In this document: positions 36,924 through 45,893 of the stretch, one piece after another
Layout: each line of letters begins with the position of its first letter
How positions within the stretch are numbered: position 1 is the stretch's first letter
NCBI RefSeq assembly: GCF_016864375.1
Contig: NZ_CP069354.1
Location: 1,364,001 to 1,428,000, forward strand
DNA from: Microvirga sp. VF16
Lineage (GTDB): Bacteria > Pseudomonadota > Alphaproteobacteria > Rhizobiales > Beijerinckiaceae
Length of the DNA: 64,000 bases
Reading direction: 5' to 3'
Notes under the pieces: model-generated
What the model was told of the DNA's origin: nothing
Seen by the model: the letters and a program-made list of their open reading frames with translations, nothing else
The model's database searches: none
Program-made: the position numbers and the translations under genes

Positions 36924-37164
36924 TCAGATCTGCTCCTATCGAGGGCGCGCTCGCGAGGCGTCGCAGTGTGGGAGCAGGCACGGTCCCGTGAGGCTGACTC
37001 GCAATCGGCTTCGACGGGAGGCCCAGGATGTTTGGGTTGGTGGTCGGGATCGGTCGCAGGCCGCCGTCGCGCAGACGGTCACCGCCTGCGGCGGTTGACT
37101 GAGCCGGCCTCTCCTGTCCGCCTAAAGAAGCCGTGCGCGAAGAGGCAGTTCGGCTCTTCCATCT
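36924..37164 (+). ncRNA. Candidate structured non-coding RNA
   Basis: About 240 bp downstream of a consensus-like promoter, rich in stems: CTGCTCC/GGAGCAG (36930-36977), CACGG/CCGTG (36980-36991), GTCACCGCC/GGCGG-TTGAC (37078-37099) and GAAGAG/CTCTTC (37139-37159). I see no tmRNA, 6S, RNase P or SRP RNA signature. The arrangement recalls ribosomal-protein operon leaders, and a duplicated leader is possible, but that is a guess. No convincing reading frame crosses it. The ends are approximate. Confidence 0.45.
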
Positions 37165-37269
37165 CCCATCAGACATCGAGCCGGGCTGCCCGTCGCGCCA
37201 CCCTCGATCAACCGTCAGGCTCGCAGCGCAGGCTGCGGGCCCCACGGTGCTGGCTGTGTGACACCCACG

Positions 37270-37355
37270 CGTCATGGCCGGACCTGATCCGGCCATCCAC
37301 GCCTTGGGAACCACAGCGCCCCAAGGCGTGGATCCCCGGGACAATGCCGGTGAAG
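37270..37355. repeat. Mosaic intergenic repeat (right copy)
   Basis: Contains perfect 14-bp arms ATCCACGCCTTGGG (37295-37308) and CCCAAGGCGTGGAT (37320-37333), preceded by GTCATGGCCGG. It is of the same general type as the element at 36731 and lies on the other side of the candidate RNA. Confidence 0.75.
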
Positions 37356-37481
37356 ATGCAAAGGGGCCCTCACTCCTTGAATGCACAGTGCCAGGTGCGA
37401 TCCGTCGTTTTCGTGCGCTGCGCTGAAGAAGGCGTCTTCCCGTTGACGGGATGTTTACGTCCTTGAGCCAGTCTCGCGCCC

Positions 37482-38525
37482 ATGCGTCGTGGGTTAGTTG
37501 CGTTTTTTGCCCTATCGCTCACCGGACTTGGGCTCACCGGTTGCGGGCTGTTTCGGTTCGAACAGCGTGAGCCTTGGCGCGCGCAGGCCGAGGAAGCCTG
37601 CCTCTCGCAGCGCCTCGTACAGCCCTCCGCCTATATGTCTCTCAGTTCCAAGATCGATGGGCCGGGTGTCTGCGGCATGGATTATCCGTTCAAGGTCTCG
37701 GCCTTCAACGACGGTGCAGTGGGGCTGAAATCGAAGGTCACGCTGGCCTGCCCGATCATTCCCCGCATCGATACCTGGCTCAACGAGATCGTGAAGCCTG
37801 CCGCCGAGATGTATTTCGGCGTGCCTCTGGCGGACATCAAGGCCGGTTCCTATTCCTGCCGTCCTCGGAACAACCAGATGGGCGCCAAGCTCTCGGAGCA
37901 TTCGTTCGGCAACGCCCTCGACGTCATGGGCTTCGTCCTGGCCGACGGTCGGGAAATCTCCGTGGTCAAGGGGTGGCGGGGAAGGGATGCCACTGAACAG
38001 GAATTCCTGCGCGAAGCCTTCGTCGGCGCCTGCCGCTATTTCACGACCGTGCTGGGACCTGGCTCCGACGCCTTCCATTACGATCACTTCCACATCGACC
38101 TGGCGCGCCACGATCCCCGCGGCGAGCGGCGCATCTGCAAGCCGATTCTGAAATTCGCTCCGCGAATCGATCCGGAGCGCAGCCGCGAGGTTCTGCAAAG
38201 CGCCGCGGCGTCCGGCGATCTGGCGCCCGTCGATCTGGAGCAGGACGTCTCGGATGGAGAGGCCTATATCCCGCCAGCCCCTCCGCCGCCGTCTCCTGTC
38301 ATCTCTGCCCCGGTTCCTCCAGCGCGCTACTCGTCCGGCGGAGGATACGCGACCGATCTGCCGGGGCCGAACGCAGGATATTCAAGGGCCCCCGCGTCCC
38401 CATCCTATTCCCAGGCGCCGCTTCCCCCGGTGGGCCGCCCGCTCGAACAGACCTATGCTCCGCAGAGGCAGCAGGGGCGATCCGCGGGCCAGCCGATGAT
38501 GCTCAACAGCCACGCCATCTATTAA
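37482..38525 (+). CDS. Extensin-like domain lipoprotein
   Basis: A 347-residue envelope protein. A lipoprotein signal (ALSLTGLGLTGCG) is followed by the extensin-like C-terminal domain with SEHSFGNALDVMGF near residue 142 and FHYDHFHIDLARHDPRG near 201; the spaced His and Asp resemble a D,D-peptidase (M15-like) zinc site. The last 90 residues are rich in Pro, Tyr and Gln and probably unstructured. Likely a periplasmic or outer-membrane cell-wall enzyme, by family resemblance. It follows the gene-poor region. Confidence 0.85.
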   Translation: MRRGLVAFFALSLTGLGLTGCGLFRFEQREPWRAQAEEACLSQRLVQPSAYMSLSSKIDGPGVCGMDYPFKVSAFNDGAVGLKSKVTLACPIIPRIDTWLNEIVKPAAEMYFGVPLADIKAGSYSCRPRNNQMGAKLSEHSFGNALDVMGFVLADGREISVVKGWRGRDATEQEFLREAFVGACRYFTTVLGPGSDAFHYDHFHIDLARHDPRGERRICKPILKFAPRIDPERSREVLQSAAASGDLAPVDLEQDVSDGEAYIPPAPPPPSPVISAPVPPARYSSGGGYATDLPGPNAGYSRAPASPSYSQAPLPPVGRPLEQTYAPQRQQGRSAGQPMMLNSHAIY

Positions 38526-38607
38526 ACCGTAAGCGCATCTTGACCTTCGCGGGCGTCGCCCACATGGTCGCTGTTACACGGTCTGAAGACTTGGTGGAGC
38601 ATTCGAC

Positions 38608-39039
38608 ATGAAGTGGCTGGCGGCTATCATCTCTTGTGCGCTGTTGAGCGCGCCTGCGCTTGCGCGTGAGATCACGCCCGCGGAACGACGGGACGAGCCT
38701 TTCGACGCCTCGCTGCCGACCTGCGCCGATCCGTCCGTGCTCCAGGACATCAGCTCGCGATTTGCGCGCAAGGAAGGCCGGTTCTGGAATTCCGACCTCA
38801 AGCTGATCGGCTTCGAGCGCGTTCAGGAAGTCGCCTGGCGTCCCTGGGGGCTCGACTTCATTCCCCGCCGCTATTGCACCGGCACCGTGATCGTGTCCGA
38901 CGGCTACAAGCGCAGGATCAACTTCTCGATCCGTGAGGATCTCGGCTTCATCGGCATCGGCTGGAACACGGAAGCCTGCGTCGACGGCCTCGACCGCAAT
39001 TATGCCTTTGCACCGCATTGCAAGCAGGCGGCCCCTTGA
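38608..39039 (+). CDS. Secreted protein, unknown
   Basis: A 143-residue protein with a signal peptide (MKWLAAIISCALLSAPALA). The mature part has four cysteines (PTCAD, RYCTG, EACVDG, PHCKQ) and a beta-rich core (FWNSDLKLIGFERVQEVAW, IREDLGFIGIGWN). It shows no motif I can name. Its stop overlaps the TTG start of the RNase T2 gene, which suggests the two are translated together and exported to the same compartment. Confidence 0.78.
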   Translation: MKWLAAIISCALLSAPALAREITPAERRDEPFDASLPTCADPSVLQDISSRFARKEGRFWNSDLKLIGFERVQEVAWRPWGLDFIPRRYCTGTVIVSDGYKRRINFSIREDLGFIGIGWNTEACVDGLDRNYAFAPHCKQAAP

Positions 39040-39698
39040 TCCTGCGCCGGTGGCTTGCCTTCGCAGGCGCCTGCCTTCTCTCAATCTTTCCTTCCGCGGC
39101 CCAGGGCCCCCGGGAGGCGAGGGGTGCCCCGATGGGGCAGTTCGACTTTTATGTGCTGGCCCTGTCGTGGTCGCCCGGCTTCTGCGAGAGCAGCGGCAGC
39201 CGGAGCCGCCAATGCGATGCCGGCAGCAGTCTCGGCTTCGTGACCCACGGATTGTGGCCCCAGCGAGAGCAGGGCTATCCCAGCTTCTGCGAACCCAATG
39301 GCCGCTTCGTTCCCCAGGCGGCGATGGCAGACGCCAGCGGACTGTTCCCGGACGATAATCTGGCGCGTTATCAATGGCGCAAGCATGGGACCTGCACGGG
39401 CGAAAGCCCAAGCGGCTATTTCCGAGCAGTGCGGCAGGCGCGCGAGTTCGTGCGCATTCCCAACGGCTTCAAGTCTCTGGACAGCCGGTCCAAGGTGCTG
39501 CCGAGCGAGATTGAACGCGCCTTCATGAACGCCAATCCGGGCTTGCGTCCCGATATGATTTCGGTTTCCTGCGGACGGCGTATCTTTCAGGAAGTGCGCA
39601 TCTGCCTTGCCAGGGATCTGCGCGGCTTTCGCCAGTGTCCCGAGGTCGACCGCGACGGTTGCCGCGCGGGCGAAATTACGGTCCCGGCGGTGAGATAG
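39036..39698 (+). CDS. Ribonuclease T2 family protein
   Basis: A 220-residue secreted RNase of the T2 family, which cleaves RNA through 2',3'-cyclic phosphates. Both catalytic blocks are present: FVTHGLWPQ (CAS I) and WRKHGTCTG (CAS II), each with its His. A signal peptide follows the proposed TTG start at 39036, which overlaps the previous TGA; a TTG at 39018 is an alternative. Cysteines are those expected for the disulfides. Likely periplasmic RNA scavenging. Confidence 0.88.
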   Translation: MILRRWLAFAGACLLSIFPSAAQGPREARGAPMGQFDFYVLALSWSPGFCESSGSRSRQCDAGSSLGFVTHGLWPQREQGYPSFCEPNGRFVPQAAMADASGLFPDDNLARYQWRKHGTCTGESPSGYFRAVRQAREFVRIPNGFKSLDSRSKVLPSEIERAFMNANPGLRPDMISVSCGRRIFQEVRICLARDLRGFRQCPEVDRDGCRAGEITVPAVR

Positions 39699-39729
39699 CG
39701 CCTGAGTCCGATACACTGAAATGATATGC

Positions 39730-39775
39730 GCATCAGATTGATCCCAAAAGTGGAGCCCACTTTTGGATCCGATGC
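39730..39775. repeat. Palindromic repeat, CCCAAAAG type (copy 2)
   Basis: CCCAAAAGTGG with GCATC/GATGC outer arms and CCACTTTTGG inner arm, in the 89-bp gap before rlmJ. It is a single copy of the family seen at 24405, 62305 and 63443. Confidence 0.85.
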
Positions 39776-39787
39776 TATAGGACGACA

Positions 39788-40636
39788 ATGAATTATCGCC
39801 ATGCCTTCCACGCCGGCAATTTCGCCGACGTCATGAAACACGCTCTCCTGGTGCGCATCCTCGTCTATCTGCAGCGCAAGGAAACGCCACTGCGCGTCAT
39901 CGACACCCATGCGGGGATCGGGCTTTACGATCTCGGCGGCGACGAGGCCGGACGGACCGGGGAGTGGGTCGACGGCATCGGGCGCCTGGACGAGGCCTTT
40001 TCGCCCGAGGTCGAGAACATCCTCGCTCCCTATCGGAGCGTGGTTGCGGACGTGCGCGCACGCCACGGCGAGACCATCTATCCCGGCTCGCCCGGAATCG
40101 TGCGCGAGCTGCTGCGGCGCCAGGATCGGGGCGTGTTCGTGGAACTGCATCCGGCCGACCACGCGGTGCTGAGCGAGGCCTTCAATGAGGTCACGAATCT
40201 CAAGGTGATGCATCTCGACGGCTGGACGGCGCTTCATGCGCTGATCCCGCCAAAGGAGAAGCGCGGGCTCGTGCTCATCGATCCGCCCTATGAGAAGCCG
40301 AATGAACTGGAACGCCTCGGAACGGAACTGCTCACCGCTTTGAAGAAATGGCCGACCGGCGTTTATGCCGGATGGTATCCTGTCAAGGATGTCGGCCCCG
40401 TCGATACTGTGGCCGCACGATTGCACGAGGAGAGCCCGCGCCCGGGCCTTCGTCTCGAACTCTATGTGGACGATCCGCGCGATCCGTCACGGCTCAACGG
40501 CAGTGGGCTTTTCGTCATCAACCCGCCCTGGTCCTTGAGAGAGGAGGCGGAAACGCTTTTGCCTGCACTCGCAGGGCGCCTGTCGCGCAGCGGCTACGGC
40601 GCTTATCGCTGTGAAGCCTTCGGGCCCCCTGCTTAA
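39788..40636 (+). CDS. rlmJ: 23S rRNA (adenine(2030)-N6)-methyltransferase
   Basis: A 282-residue SAM-dependent N6-adenine methyltransferase acting on 23S rRNA. The N-terminal MNYRHAFHAGNFADVMKH, DTHAGIGLYDL (SAM loop) and catalytic LIDPPYEKPNEL (D-P-P-Y) are diagnostic. It begins 13 bp after a palindromic repeat and stands alone; the GST gene follows after 65 bp. Confidence 0.95.
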   Translation: MNYRHAFHAGNFADVMKHALLVRILVYLQRKETPLRVIDTHAGIGLYDLGGDEAGRTGEWVDGIGRLDEAFSPEVENILAPYRSVVADVRARHGETIYPGSPGIVRELLRRQDRGVFVELHPADHAVLSEAFNEVTNLKVMHLDGWTALHALIPPKEKRGLVLIDPPYEKPNELERLGTELLTALKKWPTGVYAGWYPVKDVGPVDTVAARLHEESPRPGLRLELYVDDPRDPSRLNGSGLFVINPPWSLREEAETLLPALAGRLSRSGYGAYRCEAFGPPA

Positions 40637-40701
40637 AACGGATTGCCGATCGATGCCTAAGCGTTCATGACTCCTGCCGTTCTTCTAACAGGATGCACGT
40701 C

Positions 40702-41307
40702 ATGCTCGTTCTCCGTTCCTCGCCTGCGTCGCCCTTCGGCCGGAAGGTCAAACTCTCGGCTTCGATCCTCGGATTGACCGATCGCATTCAGATCGTCGAC
40801 GCGGATACCTTGAACCCGGAAGATTCCATCCGTCAGCAGAATCCGCTCGGCAAGATCCCCGCGCTCATTCTGGAGAACGGCGATGTGCTCTATGACTCCC
40901 GCGTGATCGTGGATTACCTTGATCATCTCGTCGGGGGCGGGGGCATCATTCCAAATGGCCCGGAGAGGTTTACCGCGTTGCGCGATCAGGCGCTCGCCGA
41001 CGGCATCATGGATGCGGCCCTGCTGCAGGTCTATGAGGGCCGCTTCCGGCCGGAAGACAGGCACGAGCCGAAATGGGTCAGCCACCAGGCCGACAAGGTC
41101 CGCCGCGGCCTCGATCACGCTGAGGCCCATCTCGCACAACCCGGCCAGAATCTGCACATCGGCCAGATCGCTCTTGCCTGTGCGCTGGGCTATCTTGACC
41201 TGCGCTTCGGCGGTCGCTGGCGTGAGAGCTATCCCAAGCTCGTCGCCTGGCTTGCGGATTTCGAATCCCGCGTTCCGGCCTATGCCAAGACCAGGGTGAC
41301 GCCATAA
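40702..41307 (+). CDS. Glutathione S-transferase family protein
   Basis: A 201-residue cytosolic GST. The thioredoxin-like half has RSSPASPFGRKVKLSA, NPLGKIPAL and the gamma-glutamyl-binding DSRVIVDYLD; the helical half follows. The first ATG at 40693 directly abuts the AGG of the ribosome site, so the ATG at 40702, with AGGA ten bases upstream, is the likely start. Substrate unknown. Confidence 0.88.
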   Translation: MLVLRSSPASPFGRKVKLSASILGLTDRIQIVDADTLNPEDSIRQQNPLGKIPALILENGDVLYDSRVIVDYLDHLVGGGGIIPNGPERFTALRDQALADGIMDAALLQVYEGRFRPEDRHEPKWVSHQADKVRRGLDHAEAHLAQPGQNLHIGQIALACALGYLDLRFGGRWRESYPKLVAWLADFESRVPAYAKTRVTP

Positions 41308-41312
41308 ACAAA

Positions 41313-41338
41313 AAGGCCCGGTGTTGCCACCGGGCCTT
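41313..41338 (-). terminator. Terminator of the outer-membrane barrel gene
   Basis: A perfect 11-bp stem (AAGGCCCGGTG and CACCGGGCCTT, loop of four) followed on the minus strand by TTTTTGTTT, 25 bp past the stop. It may also end the convergent GST transcript. Confidence 0.92.
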
Positions 41339-41362
41339 GATCATCGCCAGAGGCGATGGATC

Positions 41363-42010
41363 TTAGTAGGTGTTGAAGCGGTAGTTCAGACCAGCGCGCA
41401 CCACACCGAACTCGGCGTCGCTGTCGATGCCGAAGATGCTGTTGTCGTCCTGGTCGAGGTTGACGTACAGGCCTTCGACCTTGGCCGACAGGTTGTTGGT
41501 GAAGGCGTACTCGAGACCACCACCGACGGTCCAGCCGGTAGCATCGTCCGCGAAGGCGAAACCACCGGTGGCGTAGATCAGGGCGCGGTCGAAGGCCACA
41601 CCGGCGCGAGCGCGCACCGTGCCGAACCAGTCGCTGCGGTTGAAGTCGTCGTCGAGGATGCCGTCGCCGTCGAAGTCGAAGCGGTCATCGCCGCCGAAAT
41701 CGGCGTACTGGATGTCGCCTTCGAGACCGACCACGAACGAACCGATCTGGTAGTTGTAGCCAGCCTGGGCGCCGCCGACGAAGCCGCCCTCGTCGTTCAG
41801 GTCGAAACGACGGCCATCAAGCGTCGTGATGCTGTCGTTCGTGTTCCAGCCGTAGCCGGCGTTCACACCGACGTAGAAGCCGGTCCAGGTGAAGACCGGA
41901 ACAGCAGCAATGACCGGAGCCGGAGGAGCGGCGCGAACCGGGAGGTCCGCAGCGGAAGCGGCTCCGGCAAAGCCGAAGAGAGCGACGCTGGCGAGAAGAA
42001 TTTTCTTCAT
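41363..42010 (-). CDS. Outer membrane beta-barrel protein (Omp25/RopB-like)
   Basis: A 215-residue small barrel porin-like protein. The signal peptide (MKKILLASVALFGFAGAASA) is followed by ADLPVRAAPP, typical of Rhizobiales Omp25/RopB-type proteins, then amphipathic strands (FYVGVNAGYGW, GFVGGAQAGYNYQIG, VGLEGDIQYADFGG) and an end with NYRFNTY. An unusually acidic loop near residue 115 (DFDGDGILDDD) may bind divalent ions. A strong terminator indicates high expression. Confidence 0.9.
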   Translation of the reverse strand: MKKILLASVALFGFAGAASAADLPVRAAPPAPVIAAVPVFTWTGFYVGVNAGYGWNTNDSITTLDGRRFDLNDEGGFVGGAQAGYNYQIGSFVVGLEGDIQYADFGGDDRFDFDGDGILDDDFNRSDWFGTVRARAGVAFDRALIYATGGFAFADDATGWTVGGGLEYAFTNNLSAKVEGLYVNLDQDDNSIFGIDSDAEFGVVRAGLNYRFNTY

Positions 42011-42303
42011 GGTTTCTCTTTCCTAATCGATGTCATGCGTGCCCGACCCGGTTTCCCATTGGGTCAAGCCAAGCACTGCCCGTTTATAGAGCGACAACCG
42101 GTCGAGGGCTGTGACCTGACAACCACAGCGCCGAAGACCACCGTGGCAGGATTGTGGCGGCAATGTGCGAGTTCCCCCTTGCGCATTGCCGGAGTCCTAA
42201 ACGCACAGCTTGGCCGTTGGTTCGACGACAAAGCAAAAAAATGTCATTTTCTTGTCCGAAGCACTGAAGCGCTGTGATGTGCTTACATTTCAAGAGGTTG
42301 ATC
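42011..42303. other. Non-coding gap upstream of the barrel gene
   Basis: A 293-bp region between divergent genes that must hold the barrel promoter (minus) and SDR promoter (plus). A GGTTTCTCTTTCC stretch near 42011 gives the barrel ribosome site on the minus strand. I found no clear repeat or operator. Confidence 0.4.
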
Positions 42304-43059
42304 ATGAACAAGGCCGCTCTCGTGACCGGCGGTGCGCAACGCATCGGGTGGCGAATCGTCGAACGGCTCGCGACAGAGGGCTATGTGGTGGCGATCCACT
42401 GCCGCAATTCGACCGATGAGGCTGAGAAAATCGCAGACCGCATCCGCGAGGCGGGAGGGCGGGCCGCAGTCGTGCAGGGCGATCTCGCCGATGGCGATGC
42501 GGTCGAGCGCTTGGTGCCGGAGGCGGTTCGGGCACTGGGGCCGCTGACGCTTCTCGTCAACAACGCTTCCGAGTTCGAGCCGGATGAGGTCGAGACGCTC
42601 TCGCAGGATCGATGGGATCGGCACTTTGCCGTCAACTTGCGCGCGCCGGCCTTCCTCGCCCGCGACTTCGCGCATCAGCTTCCTGCCGACATGCACGGCT
42701 GCATTATCAACGTCATCGACCAGCGGGTCTGGAAACTCACGCCGCAATTCTTCTCCTACACGCTCACCAAGGCGGCTTTGTTCTCGGCCACGCAGACCAT
42801 GGCGCAGGCGCTGGCACCGCGCATCCGCGTCAATGCAATCGGGCCCGGTCCCACCCTGTCGAACGTGCGCCAGGGCGATGAGGATTTCGCCAAGCAGAAC
42901 GAGGCAGTGCTGCTGGGGCACGGCGGCACGCCGGACGAGATTGCCGATGCGGTGCTTTATCTGGCACAGGCGCGCAGCGTCACAGGGCAGATGATCGCCG
43001 TCGATGGCGGTCAGCATCTCGCCTGGGAGACACCGGACGTCGCCGGTATCAAGGAGTGA
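42304..43059 (+). CDS. SDR family oxidoreductase (pteridine reductase-like)
   Basis: A 251-residue short-chain dehydrogenase. TGGAQRIGWRIVERLA binds the cofactor, NNASEFEPDEVET is the NNAS block, and S-Y-T-L-T-K holds the catalytic Tyr and Lys. The T-G-G-A-Q-R-I-G start is of the FolM/pteridine-reductase type, so dihydrofolate or pterin reduction is possible. The ATG at 42304 has AGAGG upstream. It overlaps the convergent pgeF gene by 11 bp. Confidence 0.87.
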   Translation: MNKAALVTGGAQRIGWRIVERLATEGYVVAIHCRNSTDEAEKIADRIREAGGRAAVVQGDLADGDAVERLVPEAVRALGPLTLLVNNASEFEPDEVETLSQDRWDRHFAVNLRAPAFLARDFAHQLPADMHGCIINVIDQRVWKLTPQFFSYTLTKAALFSATQTMAQALAPRIRVNAIGPGPTLSNVRQGDEDFAKQNEAVLLGHGGTPDEIADAVLYLAQARSVTGQMIAVDGGQHLAWETPDVAGIKE

Positions 43060-43816
43060 GCGCGATCGCCGAGATCAGCCGGCCGTAATCCGGTTCCTTG
43101 CGATGGGTGGTGCGGCGATAGCTGAAGAACCGCTCCTCGTCGGAATAGGTGCAAAGGCCGAGATCGGCAAAGGCTCCGATCCCTGCCGCTTCCAGGCGCG
43201 CGCCGATGAAGCCGGGAAGGTCGAACATGGCATGGTCCGATCTCTCGGCTTCCTTAAAGAAGCGCTCGTGTCCGGGCGCCTCTTCTGCGAAGCGCTTAAT
43301 GAAGTCGGGACCGACCTCATAGGCCGTCTGGCTGATCGTCGGCCCAAGGGCGACGACAATGTTCGAGCGTCGGGCACCGAGTTTTTCCATCTCCTCGATG
43401 GTGGCTTCGAGCACGCCGGTCACCGCGCCGCGCCAGCCCGCATGGGCTGCTCCGATCACCCGCGCTTCCGGATCCGCAAACAGCACCGGCCCGCAATCCG
43501 CCGTGGTGATGCCGAGCGCAAGGCCCGGCGTGGCCGTGACCATGGCGTCCGCCTTGGGGCGCTCGCCATGCCATGGACCTTCGACGATGACCGCATCCGG
43601 TGAATGGACCTGATAGACGCTGATCAGGGCATCAGGCTTGATGCTCAGCGCCTCCGTCATGCGGCGGCGGTTCTCCTGTACCTTCGTGGGCTCGTCCGAC
43701 GAGCCGATGCCGCCGTTGAGGGAGGCATATATCCCATCGGACACACCGCCTTGGCGGGTGAAGAAGGCATGGCGGATGCCGGATTGGGAGGCGAGGGCGG
43801 GCGCTTGAATGAACAT
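43049..43816 (-). CDS. pgeF: Peptidoglycan editing factor / laccase domain protein
   Basis: A 255-residue YfiH/PgeF-type protein. GPVLFADPEARVIGAAHAGWRGA and TTADCG supply the His and Cys zinc ligands of the laccase-domain fold, and HSPDAVIVE is the first His block. The family has been linked to removal of mis-incorporated L-Ser from peptidoglycan and to purine nucleoside cleavage. It is the third gene of lgt-midA-pgeF, starting 9 bp after midA. Confidence 0.92.
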   Translation of the reverse strand: MFIQAPALASQSGIRHAFFTRQGGVSDGIYASLNGGIGSSDEPTKVQENRRRMTEALSIKPDALISVYQVHSPDAVIVEGPWHGERPKADAMVTATPGLALGITTADCGPVLFADPEARVIGAAHAGWRGAVTGVLEATIEEMEKLGARRSNIVVALGPTISQTAYEVGPDFIKRFAEEAPGHERFFKEAERSDHAMFDLPGFIGARLEAAGIGAFADLGLCTYSDEERFFSYRRTTHRKEPDYGRLISAIALTP

Positions 43817-43825
43817 GGCTCGGTC

Positions 43826-44902
43826 TTAGGAAGAGGGAGACAGGGTGGGTAATCCGGGGACGGTTGCGATCCCTTCATGTGTAACGGCTAAAACCTTAAA
43901 CAGATCACCCATGCCGGTCGGCCCGCGTTCCGTCAGGCGGGCGAGCGCGTGGTCGATACCGGCGGCCTGTGCGGGCGTGGCGCGTGCTTTCAGGGTGGTG
44001 GCCCTGGCCACGATGCCAAGCGCCTGGAGAAAATCGCCCTGGGTGACGATGCCATGTGCCCGGGCCTCCCCGGCAACTGCTGCCTGGGCGAGGCGATGGA
44101 AGTCCACATGGGTGGTGAGATCGGCCTCTCCAGGCTCCTCCAGGGGATCGGCGAATCTGTGCCCCTTGAGCGCCTGCAGCGTATCTCCAAAAGCCGGGCC
44201 CCAATAACCATAATCGAGAATCAGCGCAGCGCCCGTATCGTGCTTCAAACGCCGGGCGAACTCGCTCATGACGTCGATGGAAGCAGCCGGCCATTCGAGG
44301 ATATCGCCGAGGCGAAGCGGCTTGCCGAGAGCAGGTTCCGGCTCCGACCGCAGACCGAAGATCAGGCGCTCGTCGTCGAGACCCACCAGCCGCTCGCACC
44401 AGCCGCGTTCGGTGCCGACGAACTGGCGCACGGGTAGCGCGTCGAAAAACTCGTTGGCGACAAGAAGGGTGGGGCCAGAAGGTACATCCTCGATCCGGTC
44501 GTGCCAGTGCAGGGAGAAGCCTGATGGGGTGAGGGCTTCCTGCTGCTTCCGCCTTAAGGACGGACTCGTCTCGACGAGATGCACGGTGGCGGCGTTCTTG
44601 AAATCAGGCAGGAGCTTTGTCGCCCGCAGCAGATCGGCCATGAGCGTACCGCGTCCCGGCCCCAGCTCGACGAGCCGGCATGGAGCAGGGCGGCCCATCC
44701 CGTTCCAAACCTCCAGCATCCACAGACCGATCAGCTCGCCGAACATCTGGCTGATCTCGGGAGCCGTGGTGAAATCGCCGCCTGAGCCCAGCGGGTCGCG
44801 GGTGGCGTAGTAGTGCCTCAGACACAAGCTCATGTAGCGCTCGACCGTGATCGGGCCCTCGAGCGCGATCATCTCGCGCAAGATATCCTTCAGCGGCTTC
44901 AC
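43826..44902 (-). CDS. MidA/NDUFAF7-type class I SAM methyltransferase
   Basis: A 358-residue COG1565 (MidA) protein. LVELGPGRGTLMADLLRA is the SAM-binding loop and GGDFTTAPEISQMFGELIGLW the family hallmark. The mitochondrial relative NDUFAF7 symmetrically dimethylates an arginine of complex I, and a role in complex I assembly is likely here by homology. It overlaps lgt by four bases (ATGA), so the two are translationally coupled. Confidence 0.92.
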   Translation of the reverse strand: MKPLKDILREMIALEGPITVERYMSLCLRHYYATRDPLGSGGDFTTAPEISQMFGELIGLWMLEVWNGMGRPAPCRLVELGPGRGTLMADLLRATKLLPDFKNAATVHLVETSPSLRRKQQEALTPSGFSLHWHDRIEDVPSGPTLLVANEFFDALPVRQFVGTERGWCERLVGLDDERLIFGLRSEPEPALGKPLRLGDILEWPAASIDVMSEFARRLKHDTGAALILDYGYWGPAFGDTLQALKGHRFADPLEEPGEADLTTHVDFHRLAQAAVAGEARAHGIVTQGDFLQALGIVARATTLKARATPAQAAGIDHALARLTERGPTGMGDLFKVLAVTHEGIATVPGLPTLSPSS

Positions 44903-45756
44903 GCGGCCTCGACGGTCTTGGAGGGCCGCGTATAGCCGCGCACGGCCATGACGATGACGCCTGCACCGACGAGCGCCATGGGGACGGAGAGCAGCATGCC
45001 CATGGTGATGCCGCCACTGAGCGCCTGAACCGAGGCGCCGAACAGGAAGCCGAGTTGCGCGTCCGGTTCGCGGAAGAACTCACAGACGATGCGGGCCACT
45101 GCATAACCCAGCACGAAGATGCCGCCGAGGAGACCAGGACGCTGGAAACCGAAGCGGCGGGCGGCGATGGCCATGATGATGAACAGGATCAGGCCTTCCC
45201 CGAAGGCCTCGTAGAGCTGGCTCGGATGCCGCGGCTCGGGACCCGCATGGGGAAAGACGACCGCGTAGGGAAAGTCGGGAGCGGGGCGGCCCCAGAGCTC
45301 GCCGTTGATGAAATTGGCAATGCGGCCGAAGAACAGGCCGATGGGCGTCACCACCGCCGCCATGTCGAGCATGGCGAGCGGGTTGAGCCCCCGCGAGCGG
45401 GCGAAGAGCACGATGGCGAGCACCGCGCCGAGGAAGCCGCCATGGAAGGACATGCCACCACGCCAGATCGCGAAGATCTCCAGCGGGTGCGTGAGATAGG
45501 AGCCCAGATTGTAGAACAGCACGTAGCCGATCCGCCCGCCGAGCACGACACCGAGCGCCACCCAGACGATGAGATCGTCGACATCGGTGGGCTTCGGCTG
45601 CTTCAAGCCGCCCCAGAGATCGGCCTTGGCTGCGAGGCGCTTGGCGTAGAACCAGCCGCCCAGGAGGCCAGCCACATAGGCGAGCGCATACCAGCGGATC
45701 GCGAAGGGGCCGATGGAGATCGCCACGGGATCGATGATGGGAAAGGAGAGCGGCAT
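44899..45756 (-). CDS. lgt: Prolipoprotein diacylglyceryl transferase
   Basis: A 285-residue inner-membrane Lgt that attaches diacylglycerol from phosphatidylglycerol to the lipobox cysteine. The signature GRIANFINGELWGRPAP is complete and the helices are in the normal order; early IRWYALAYVAGLLGGW is typical. It uses the lipid made downstream of PgsA and acts on lipoproteins such as those encoded at 30547 and 37482. First gene of lgt-midA-pgeF. Confidence 0.96.
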   Translation of the reverse strand: MPLSFPIIDPVAISIGPFAIRWYALAYVAGLLGGWFYAKRLAAKADLWGGLKQPKPTDVDDLIVWVALGVVLGGRIGYVLFYNLGSYLTHPLEIFAIWRGGMSFHGGFLGAVLAIVLFARSRGLNPLAMLDMAAVVTPIGLFFGRIANFINGELWGRPAPDFPYAVVFPHAGPEPRHPSQLYEAFGEGLILFIIMAIAARRFGFQRPGLLGGIFVLGYAVARIVCEFFREPDAQLGFLFGASVQALSGGITMGMLLSVPMALVGAGVIVMAVRGYTRPSKTVEAA

Positions 45757-45893
45757 GAGCGGGCCTTGATCGAACAGGTTGCCATTGGACCCGCCAGGCG
45801 CGGATCGTCAACCCTGTTGCAGTTTGCGGCGAATGCGCTCATGTGTGACATTCCAGGGCTTTAAAAGCCCGTCGAATGCTGCGGATTTGCCCC

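Noticed and set aside
36924..37164. tmRNA, 6S RNA, RNase P RNA or SRP RNA
   Set aside because: I looked for their conserved cores and tag peptide and found none.
36587..37466. Long open frames on both strands through the gene-poor region
   Set aside because: They run through mosaic repeats and stems, are rich in Arg, Pro and Ser without any domain, and have no ribosome sites.
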